Both the position numbers and the translations under genes were made by a program. 36,162 nt of DNA from Flavobacterium sp. (GTDB lineage: Bacteria > Bacteroidota > Bacteroidia > Flavobacteriales > Flavobacteriaceae), in contig JAGOJA010000008.1 of NCBI GenBank assembly GCA_017995345.1, forward strand, positions 8,540-44,701, written 5' to 3'. Positions 8,741 through 15,305 of the stretch are shown piece by piece (within the stretch, counting starts at the first letter, position 1; the number at the start of each line of letters is the position of its first letter). The notes under the pieces were generated by a model. It searched no databases. It saw nothing but the letters and a program-made list of their open reading frames with translations, and was not told the origin of the DNA.

Positions 8741-9388
8741 TTATTTGATATATAAATTGCTGGCTATTTTATTTGAAATGCTTATTTCTTTGATTCCAAC
8801 CCGAATTCTGAAAGAAGAATCAAAACTTTCTTTTTCAATAATCTCAATTTGGGAACCCAAAGCAATTTCCTGCTTATCTAAATATTTTAAAAAATCAGAA
8901 GACGTATCCTTTACCCCAACACAAATCCCGACTTCATTCTTCTCCAATTCCGAAAGCAATCGTTTTTCAATTTTTGTGATTGTACCGTTAGCATCAGGAA
9001 TGGGATCTCCATGAGGATCTTCGGTAGGATTTCCCAAAAAATCATCTAGTTTATTAATGAGTTTTTCGGATTTGATGTGTTCCAATTGTTCCGCGATATC
9101 ATGTACCTCATCCCACGAAAAATCAAGTTTTTCAACTAAAAAACACTCCCAAAGACGGTGTTTCCTAACAATCATTTTCGCAGCCAATATTCCTTTATCT
9201 GTAAGGGAAACGCCTTGATATTTGATGTAGTTTACCAACTCTTTTTCGGCCAGTTTTTTAAGCATGTCGGTAACGGAGGATGCCTTGGTTTCCATTTTTT
9301 CAGCAACAGCATTGGTACTGATAGTGCCATCTGAAACCGAAGTAAGATGATAAATTGTCTTGAGATAATTCTCTTCTGAATAGGTCAT
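8741..9388 (-). CDS. DtxR/MntR family metal-dependent transcriptional regulator
   Basis: 215 residues in the standard order: N-terminal winged helix (about 1-65), metal-binding and dimerisation domain (66-140, with the conserved HGDPIPD), and a C-terminal SH3-like FeoA-type domain (about 145-215). Ligand positions: H77, E81, H96, E100, E103 and H104. Position 100 corresponds to Cys102 of DtxR and Glu99 of B. subtilis MntR; Glu here points to Mn sensing. The N-terminal ligand (Asp8 in MntR, Met10 in DtxR) aligns with Asn7, which is unusual. First gene of an operon with the ZIP transporter. A palindrome at 9521-9536 is a likely autoregulatory operator. Confidence 0.93.
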   Translation of the reverse strand: MTYSEENYLKTIYHLTSVSDGTISTNAVAEKMETKASSVTDMLKKLAEKELVNYIKYQGVSLTDKGILAAKMIVRKHRLWECFLVEKLDFSWDEVHDIAEQLEHIKSEKLINKLDDFLGNPTEDPHGDPIPDANGTITKIEKRLLSELEKNEVGICVGVKDTSSDFLKYLDKQEIALGSQIEIIEKESFDSSFRIRVGIKEISISNKIASNLYIK

Positions 9389-9452
9389 GTTTTATTCCTT
9401 TTGATAAATTACTATATTTTTAATACAAGGGTATACGTTTATTCCTTCTAAA

Positions 9453-9472
9453 GATTGATCACTAAATCAATC
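9453..9472. promoter_or_regulatory. Inverted repeat in the leader of the regulator operon
   Basis: GATTGAT (9453-9459) and ATCAATC (9466-9472) are perfect 7-bp arms around a 6-base spacer. They lie just downstream of a minus-strand TATATTTG (9484-9491), about where transcription would begin. It resembles an FNR box but with spacer 6 instead of 4. It could be an operator or a small 5'-UTR hairpin. Confidence 0.35.
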
Positions 9473-9483
9473 AGGTTATTAAC

Positions 9484-9491
9484 ACAAATAT
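9484..9491 (-). promoter_or_regulatory. Possible -7 element for the regulator-ZIP operon
   Basis: TATATTTG on the minus strand fits TAnnTTTG and would give a leader of about 90 bases. No good TTTG is found 19-23 bases upstream. The identical element appears before mntH, also with a TTTAG-N6-CTAAA palindrome about 30 bases upstream. Confidence 0.4.
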
Positions 9492-9520
9492 AGTTAAAAA
9501 ATTTATTTCATGAAATTAAA

Positions 9521-9536
9521 ATTTAGGCAAGTCTAA
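9521..9536. promoter_or_regulatory. Candidate DtxR/MntR operator upstream of the regulator operon
   Basis: TTTAG-GCAAGT-CTAAA is a perfect 5+5 dyad, and the flanking bases extend the symmetry to about 28 bp with a few mismatches. Its form is like known DtxR-family boxes and matches the site in the mntH/TonB-receptor promoter. It would make the regulator autoregulated. Confidence 0.6.
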
Positions 9537-10081
9537 AATTTAATTTAAGTATTATATAGATTATGTATTATTTATCGATCCGACATTTAGATTCGGCCAT
9601 GTCCAACAAAAAAATGCCTTTCCAGATTAGTTGTGTCAGAAAAAAAAGGATTTAATAGGCTTGTGTTTTTGTGATTAGAAATAATATGCCATACAGACGG
9701 ATAGTTTAGTGAATTACAGCAAGAGGCCGTTCGTCTAATAATCCATCAACCGAACTCAATTTTGTTAATAAGGTAGTAGAAATGTACGATTTAAACTAGG
9801 TTTATTTAGGGAAATTCGCTTTAAAGTCCTTAAATAAAACCGATCTGTAAAAATCGTTAAAAAGACCTTTTTGAAGACAAAAACATAAAGCCACTACTTT
9901 TAGATATTGTTTTAGTAAATTTTGGTCAATCCAATTAAAAATTCAGTGTAGTTGTAGTTAAAAAAGGTTCCGTAACTAATTTATCAACCACAAAGTAGCA
10001 CTAATTAATCTGTTAATTAGTGCTACTTTGTGGTTGCCTTTTTTCAAACTGTAGCGTTTGTTTGTAAAACGAACACTTAGT
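9537..10081. other. Gene-poor stretch with a long hairpin
   Basis: No convincing gene is seen in these roughly 545 bases on either strand. The longest protein-like piece is 26 codons on the plus strand (9719-9799) with no start or known motif. The right end holds the long perfect inverted repeat at 9986-10035. Confidence 0.6.
9986..10035 (+). terminator. Very long perfect hairpin with T-tract
   Basis: Left arm 9986-10008 and right arm 10013-10035 are perfect 23-bp complements around the loop TCTG, followed on the plus strand by GCCTTTTTT. It has the form of a rho-independent terminator for plus-strand transcription, but no plus-strand gene precedes it. On the minus strand it lies 46 bases after the stop of the sorted repeat protein but lacks a following T-tract. 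It could be a terminator, a decayed palindromic mobile repeat, or part of a small RNA. Confidence 0.5.
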
Positions 10082-11245
10082 TTATTGCTTTTTTAAAATT
10101 TTAACTACCCTTCCTTTGTTGAATTTTAAGAAGTAAAATCCATTGCTTAGTTTTTGAATATCAATTTTTTCATTATCAGAAACAGTGACTTTATCTACTT
10201 CTATACCGGAAACAGTATATATTTTATAATTTTCTGATTTATCTAAACCTGAAATCTCAATGTAACTTTTAGCTGGATTTGGGAAAGCGATTATTTTTTT
10301 ATTTTCTATTTCAAATTGTTCATTACTTAAGACTATAGCATTATCGTAGTTATAAGTTGTTTTATTGTTAATTTCAAAACTATTTGTAAGGCTATTAAAG
10401 ATGAATCCATTTGTGCTTAATAACTTGTTTACATACGGAAAATCAACTATAAAATAATCAAAGCCTGTTTTGTCATTAAATGGATGTATAAAATTTGACA
10501 TAAAACTTGAGAAATCATATATGTATTCTGTTTTATCGTTGCTGTTTCCTAAATAATAACCCGTTTGACTCAGCATGTTGCCATTGGAATCAAAAACATA
10601 TTCGGTTCTGTCCTCTTCTCCCCAACTACCATTCCATTTATAAGTAATTTCGGTTGAGATTTTATTATTTACATCATAAGTATATACATATTTATAATCA
10701 TTCTTCCATTCTGAATTTACCCAATCTTCTGACAAGATTTCTGCAACTTTATTGTTAGCATTGTAGGTTAAAGTTTCACGGTCGTCATTTACCCATTGCA
10801 GTCCATCCCAAGCATAGTTCATGCTTAATATGGGTAAATTATCGTTGTTGTAGGTGTAAACATATTTGTATTTATTTACCCATTGGTTATTCTCCCATTT
10901 TTGGTTTATTGTTTCTGCAGGTTTTCCGCTTGTATACGTATAGGAGTTTTTTGTGAAATTTTCGAGTTGGTTAGATGTTGAATTCCAAAATTGGTATAGA
11001 TCTTCTGTGACTTTATTGTTTACATTATAGGTATAGTTTACCTTCATACTAATTTCCCAATCCAAATTCCAAGAAAAGTATGTTTGTATTATTAGGTTGT
11101 TATGGCTGTCGTATTCATAATTGGAACCTTGAATGTTTTCCCAAGTACTACCGTCATAATACTCTTCAATACTGGACAGTAATTTATTTTGTCCCTGCAA
11201 TGTCATCGTAAATAAGATTAACATCATTAGTGTAGTTTTTTTCAT
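10082..11245 (-). CDS. Type IX-secreted repeat protein with C-terminal sorting domain
   Basis: 387 residues. A signal peptide (MKKTTLMMLILF... LQGQ) is followed by about six imperfect repeats of roughly 30-40 residues with the pattern W-x-x-x-x-W-x-N ... Y-x-Y-T-Y-N-x-x-N-K (about residues 25-245), resembling YD-type repeats. Residues about 318-387 form a type A T9SS sorting domain (AFPNPAKSYIEI, YTVSGIEV, LSNGFYFLKF, KILKKQ). The protein should cross the outer membrane through the type IX system and be attached to the surface or released. Function unknown; adhesion or matrix binding is only an inference. It follows the LuxR gene on the same strand, but a terminator separates them. Confidence 0.85.
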   Translation of the reverse strand: MKKTTLMMLILFTMTLQGQNKLLSSIEEYYDGSTWENIQGSNYEYDSHNNLIIQTYFSWNLDWEISMKVNYTYNVNNKVTEDLYQFWNSTSNQLENFTKNSYTYTSGKPAETINQKWENNQWVNKYKYVYTYNNDNLPILSMNYAWDGLQWVNDDRETLTYNANNKVAEILSEDWVNSEWKNDYKYVYTYDVNNKISTEITYKWNGSWGEEDRTEYVFDSNGNMLSQTGYYLGNSNDKTEYIYDFSSFMSNFIHPFNDKTGFDYFIVDFPYVNKLLSTNGFIFNSLTNSFEINNKTTYNYDNAIVLSNEQFEIENKKIIAFPNPAKSYIEISGLDKSENYKIYTVSGIEVDKVTVSDNEKIDIQKLSNGFYFLKFNKGRVVKILKKQ

Positions 11246-11469
11246 GATTGTTTTTTTTTTAGTTGTTATCAGTTTCTATTAAATTCGCAAGCAACTCATT
11301 TCTTAAAAGTTGATTTTAATTCGTTAAATAAATTTGATATTCTAAATAAAAATGCAGTTTTCAATTTTTACTGCTGTTTTTTTTTAATGGTTTTAACTAA
11401 ATCAAACTGTTAAAACATATTGTTTTAACAAGCAGGAATAAAACAAAGTAGTTTCACTTAAAGACTAAT

Positions 11470-11493
11470 AAAACACCTAATCCTAGGTGTTTT
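11470..11493 (-). terminator. Terminator overlapping the end of the LuxR-type gene
   Basis: AAAACACCTA (11470-11479) and TAGGTGTTTT (11484-11493) form a 10-bp stem with a 4-base loop. On the minus strand it contains the last codons and the stop (11483-11485) of the regulator gene and ends in a short T-run. Confidence 0.65.
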
Positions 11494-12277
11494 TAGTGCG
11501 TCGTATCAAAACTTCATTTATAACTTTAGTGACTAGATCGATTGGGGACTTGCAGTTTGCTTTAATAAGCATGTTCTTTCGATGGGTGTTTACCGTGTGA
11601 AGCCTTATGTGTAATTCGTTAGCTATTGTATTGCTGTTTTTGCCCGCTACAATATATTTCAAAATCTCATTTTCTCTTTTGGTAAAGAAATCATCCGATT
11701 TGTAAAAAACAACCCTATCTTGAATATTGTAGTAGGAGGGTTCGTCATCTATCCTTATTATGGAGAAACAGGGAATGCCATTTTGCTTAATGTGCGAGAT
11801 ATCGCTATGTATACTAAAGGTGCGATCGAAGTTGGTTTCATCGTATTCTATAGGTACAATTTGTTGCAAGATGCGCACATACTGGTTCTTTAACGATTTT
11901 ATCCTGTAATCGTATTGTGCTTTGTATTTTTTCACTTTATCAAATGACAAGGTCTTAAAAAATTTAATACTCTCCTGTTCAAAATTTAGAAAATATATTT
12001 TGTCATCTGGATGAATTTTATCTAGCATTTTTACTGCAGTGTAATCCTCCGGCTCATATCCCAAAAAACTCCTTATTTCTTCACTCACAAAGTCAAATGC
12101 CCCATGAAAAAAATTAAAAATGAAGTAATAAAAGCTTCCCAAATGTAAAACACTAAACAAATGCTTATCCGTATCTCGTTGTAGCTCTAATTCTGTGGTA
12201 CATTCAGAACCAGATTTAACAGCAACATGCCCTATTTTTTTGGCAGTAAAATAAAAATCAGTAGTAGAATTTTCCAT
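11483..12277 (-). CDS. PAS-LuxR family transcriptional regulator
   Basis: 264 residues from ATG 12277; an in-frame GTG at 12307 would add 10 residues and is less likely. The middle part (about residues 55-180) looks like a PAS_3 fold (FDFVSEEIRSFLGYEPEDY, KIHPDDK, then YDYRIKSLKN). The C-terminal part (about 200-260) is a LuxR-type helix-turn-helix (FTKRENEILKYI, SNTIANELHIRLHTVNTHR). There is no receiver domain with a phosphorylation Asp, so it probably senses a ligand or state through the PAS domain. Its target is unknown; the neighbouring sorted protein is a candidate. A minus-strand TATATTTG at 12361-12368 is a likely -7 element. Confidence 0.85.
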   Translation of the reverse strand: MENSTTDFYFTAKKIGHVAVKSGSECTTELELQRDTDKHLFSVLHLGSFYYFIFNFFHGAFDFVSEEIRSFLGYEPEDYTAVKMLDKIHPDDKIYFLNFEQESIKFFKTLSFDKVKKYKAQYDYRIKSLKNQYVRILQQIVPIEYDETNFDRTFSIHSDISHIKQNGIPCFSIIRIDDEPSYYNIQDRVVFYKSDDFFTKRENEILKYIVAGKNSNTIANELHIRLHTVNTHRKNMLIKANCKSPIDLVTKVINEVLIRRTKNT

Positions 12278-12450
12278 ATTTTCAAATTTTAGGACTAAAC
12301 TGAACACGAATTTTTTGTTGCAATTGGCATTAAAATATATTGTAGATTCTTATTTAAAAACAAATATAATAAATTTCTTTGATAGTTTAAGTAATTTATA
12401 CACAATGGTTTAAAAATATTTTGCGCACTAATTTTATGTATGCATTCCTA

Positions 12451-12651
12451 ACGAAAAACAACATCACAACACAACAAATCTTGACTGGAAGGTTTTATGA
12501 AACTCCGGCTATTTCGTAGCGCATCAACAAATTATTTTTAGATGTAGATTATACCGGTAATCTTTATAGCTTAACCTTTCATCCGGGTTATGCTTACGGA
12601 CATAATCAGGAAATTCGAAGTTTTTTTGGTTTTCGCAATACTTTTAAATAA
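12451..12651 (+). pseudogene. Decayed remnant of a TonB-dependent receptor (3' end, internally deleted)
   Basis: This stretch matches the end of the intact receptor gene (about 17110-17225 and 17490-17564), with about 265 bases missing in between. The identity is strong in places: 12532-12567 equals 17190-17225 for 36 bases. Shared final codons encode EIRSFFGF(R). Stops and frameshifts occur and the 5' three quarters are absent. It is followed by a decayed thioredoxin in the same order as the intact pair. Confidence 0.85.
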
Positions 12652-12776
12652 AAGAAATTTCACAATTGCTTTGTTTAACTTTATAAAGCCTGTGAGTTCA
12701 TTTAAAGAAGATTCATAAAAAACGCTTAAAAAATGTTCTTATAGTACTAACATGTTTCAAAACGCACAAAGTAAAA
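12652..12776. other. Spacer between the two remnants
   Basis: No similarity to the intact locus and no gene are visible. In the intact copy the receptor and thioredoxin genes overlap, so these 125 bases were gained or are unrecognisably changed. Confidence 0.4.
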
Positions 12777-13245
12777 ATGATAGTATAAAAAAACAGCCGC
12801 TATTCTCTTCTTCTTATTGCGGCACTTCAGTCAGGTTTCGCCCAACTAAGAACCAACTATTTCGAATAAGCACAAAAACTAGCGATTGAAAACCAAAACC
12901 CATTGTTGTTTTTGTACACACTTCGTGGTGTAAGCATTGCAAACTGATGCAGAATTCCTCTTTCAAAAACCATGAAGTCATTGGGCTACTGAATGAAAAC
13001 TTCTATTTTGTATTCCCTGATTCGGAGACCAGAGAAGCTATTGCTTTCAACCAACATGCTTTTCAGTTCCAACCTAAGCGAACCAACACAGGAATTCATG
13101 AATTGCCGACAGCCTTTGCGACTATAAACAATCAGTCGTTTGTCCTACAATTACTACTTTAGGAACCGACAACACAATTCTATTTCAGCAACATTCGTAC
13201 CTTATGGCCCAAGCATTCTTGAAGATTCTCGAGAAGATGAAATAA
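12777..13245 (+). pseudogene. Decayed thioredoxin-like gene (copy of the gene at 17564)
   Basis: From the remnant ATG to the TAA at 13243 this follows the intact thioredoxin gene along its whole length, with several frameshifts. The signal-peptide end (FAQL), the active-site segment SWCKHCK (near 12929-12949), NENFYFV, the TNTGIHELPTA segment and the final KMK-stop are still readable in different frames. The longest surviving frame (12947-13162) is 71 codons and should not be annotated as a gene. Confidence 0.85.
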
Positions 13246-13330
13246 GCTCGTCTGAAATTCTGCAAGGTTAAATCTTATTAATTTACCATGGATCAAACAG
13301 AGCAACATAGATTAATCAGTGGCAATCCTT

Positions 13331-15202
13331 TTAATTTTTAATGATTAGCAACGGAATGGAGATTTTATGTCTCAATTTGTCTACGGTAGTGCCAAAAATC
13401 AAATCCTTAAACCCGCTGTGTCCGTGTGCACCCATTACTAAAATATCGTAGTTTTCTTTATTTATAATAGTTGGTATTACTTTGGCTGGATCGCCAAATC
13501 CTAATTGTGTGACTACTTTAAAGCCTTTATTAGACAGCAATTGTTTGTACTCATTTAATAATTTCTCATCAATCAATGTTTCGTGATCGTCTATTTTTTC
13601 TCCATAAACCATTGCTCCTACCGTTTCAACAATATGAATCAAAGTGTATTCAGCTGTTTTTCCTCCCAACTTACAAGCAGCGTTTAGAGCAACCTCATCT
13701 GAATCCGAGAAATCAACTGTAACTGCAATATTTTTGTGAGTTATTACGCTAGCTTCTTCAAATTTTAATTCCAAATTATGAGGTGAATGATTTTGAATAT
13801 CAATTTTAGATTTTGAAATAAAAGGCTTAACTACAATATACAGCAGCAAAATAAGAAAGCTTACTGCTAAAGGCACGACCGTCAGCCACAAGACAATTGG
13901 ATTTTCAGAAATTTTAATCCAATTCCCTATTTCATCATAAACCAACTTAACATTGAGCGAAACGATAATCAACGCAATAGTCCAGCCTGCAATTTGAGTT
14001 AATCTGCTAATATGAAATCCTTTCATTTTTGATTTATCACTTACAAAATGAATCAACGGAATAATAGCAAAACCCAATTGTAAACTTAAAATCACCTGAC
14101 TTAAAATCAACAATTTCCCCGTTACACCCTCTCCAAAAATGCTAATCACAATTACAGCAGGAACAATAGCGATTAATCGGGTGATTATTCTACGCACCCA
14201 TGGCTGAATTCGTAAATTAAGATACCCTTCCATAACAATTTGACCTGCTAATGTCCCGGTAACTGTCGAGCTTTGTCCTGCAGCAATCAGGGCCACTGCA
14301 AATAAAATAGGCGCCCATTTAGTCCCTAAAAGGGGAGCCAAAAACTTATGTGCATCTTGAATTTCAGCAACTTCGTACATCCCGCTTTTATAAAATGTGG
14401 CTGCTGCCAAAATTAAAATAGCGGCGTTTACCAAGAAAGCTAAGTTTAAAGCAATCGTCGAATCAATAAAATTATATTTAATAGCTTGCTTAATTCCTTG
14501 AGGTGTACGGTCAAATTTTCTAGTTTGTACCAATGAGGAATGTAGGTATAAATTGTGTGGCATCACCGTTGCACCAATAATTCCAATGGCAATATACAAA
14601 GCAGTTTCATTTGGCATAGAAGGAATTAGACCATATAATACTTTATCTAATTCTGGTTGTGCAAAAAACATTTCAAAAACAAAGGAAACTCCAATAATTA
14701 ATACCAAAACAATAATAAAGACCTCCATTTTTCGAATGCCTTTATTTATTAAAAAAAGCAACAAAAAAGTATCTAAAACCGTAATAATTACGCCTTCTAT
14801 CAAAGGAATATCAAATAATAAATTAATCCCGATCGCCATTCCTAAGACTTCGGCTAAATCACAAGCTGCAATAGCAATCTCAGCAAGGAAGTAAAGAATA
14901 TAATTAATAAATTTCGAATAGGTAGCTCTGGAAGCTTGTGCTAAATCGAGCTGGGTTACAATTCCTAATCGGGCACTAAAACTTTGCAGTAATAAAGCCA
15001 TGATGTTACTCATCAATAAAACCCAAAGCAAGGCATAACCAAATTGGCTTCCTCCGGCAATATCTGTCGCCCAGTTTCCCGGATCCATATAGCCTACACT
15101 TATAAGATAAGCAGGTCCAAAAAAAGCAAGTATTTTTCTGAATACTGATCTTTTATTTTGTGTAGTGACAGATCCGTGAACTTCCTCTAGTGATTTTCCC
15201 AT
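13331..15202 (-). CDS. mntH: Nramp family Mn2+/Fe2+ transporter fused to a UspA domain
   Basis: 623 residues from ATG 15202; the in-frame GTG at 15220 overlaps a predicted -7 box. The first about 460 residues form the Nramp transporter with the metal-site motifs DPGNW in TM1 and MPHNLYLHS in TM6. The last about 135 residues are a universal stress protein domain (NIAVTVDFSDSD ... VMGAHGHSGFKDLIFGTTV) with the ATP-binding G-x2-G-x9-G(S/T) pattern. A plain MntH has about 400-450 residues, so this is a transporter with a cytoplasmic nucleotide-binding tail that may gate or sense. It imports Mn2+ or Fe2+ with protons. Divergent from the TonB receptor, with a DtxR-like box between them. Confidence 0.93.
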   Translation of the reverse strand: MGKSLEEVHGSVTTQNKRSVFRKILAFFGPAYLISVGYMDPGNWATDIAGGSQFGYALLWVLLMSNIMALLLQSFSARLGIVTQLDLAQASRATYSKFINYILYFLAEIAIAACDLAEVLGMAIGINLLFDIPLIEGVIITVLDTFLLLFLINKGIRKMEVFIIVLVLIIGVSFVFEMFFAQPELDKVLYGLIPSMPNETALYIAIGIIGATVMPHNLYLHSSLVQTRKFDRTPQGIKQAIKYNFIDSTIALNLAFLVNAAILILAAATFYKSGMYEVAEIQDAHKFLAPLLGTKWAPILFAVALIAAGQSSTVTGTLAGQIVMEGYLNLRIQPWVRRIITRLIAIVPAVIVISIFGEGVTGKLLILSQVILSLQLGFAIIPLIHFVSDKSKMKGFHISRLTQIAGWTIALIIVSLNVKLVYDEIGNWIKISENPIVLWLTVVPLAVSFLILLLYIVVKPFISKSKIDIQNHSPHNLELKFEEASVITHKNIAVTVDFSDSDEVALNAACKLGGKTAEYTLIHIVETVGAMVYGEKIDDHETLIDEKLLNEYKQLLSNKGFKVVTQLGFGDPAKVIPTIINKENYDILVMGAHGHSGFKDLIFGTTVDKLRHKISIPLLIIKN

Positions 15203-15219
15203 GACATGACTATCTAACA

Positions 15220-15227
15220 CAAATATA
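15220..15227 (-). promoter_or_regulatory. -7 element of mntH
   Basis: TATATTTG on the minus strand, 17 bases before the mntH ATG. No clear TTTG lies at the usual distance; the palindrome at 15259-15274 is 31 bases upstream, the same geometry as at the regulator operon (29 bases). Confidence 0.45.
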
Positions 15228-15237
15228 GAGATATTTT

Positions 15238-15268
15238 TTTGTTATATGAAATATAATTTTTAGCTTTG
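15238..15268 (+). promoter_or_regulatory. Promoter of the TonB receptor (TTTG-N19-TAGCTTTG)
   Basis: TTTG at 15238-15241 and TAGCTTTG at 15261-15268 are a full match to the Bacteroidota consensus with the preferred 19-base spacer. Transcription would begin near 15275, about 30 bases before the GTG start. The -7 element lies inside the palindrome at 15259-15274. Confidence 0.7.
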
Positions 15269-15274
15269 TCTAAA
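15259..15274. promoter_or_regulatory. Candidate DtxR/MntR operator in the mntH/TonB-receptor divergent promoter
   Basis: TTTAG-CTTTGT-CTAAA is a perfect 5+5 dyad with spacer 6, like the box at 9521-9536. It covers the -7 element of the receptor promoter, so a bound repressor would block it directly. Metal-loaded regulator would be expected to repress both divergent genes. Confidence 0.65.
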
Positions 15275-15305
15275 TTATTATTTAATACAAATCTAAATCA
15301 AAGTT

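Noticed and set aside
9719..9799. 26-codon open stretch with protein-like composition in the gene-poor region
   Set aside because: No start codon, no motif and no known neighbour; too short to call a remnant.
12947..13162. 71-codon open frame
   Set aside because: It is a surviving piece of the decayed thioredoxin copy; both ends run out of frame with the parent gene.
15220..15222. GTG start for mntH
   Set aside because: It overlaps the predicted -7 element; the ATG at 15202 gives the normal N-terminus.
15301..15305. Fusion of the decayed and intact TonB copies as one long gene
   Set aside because: mntH lies between them on the other strand, and stops interrupt the remnant.
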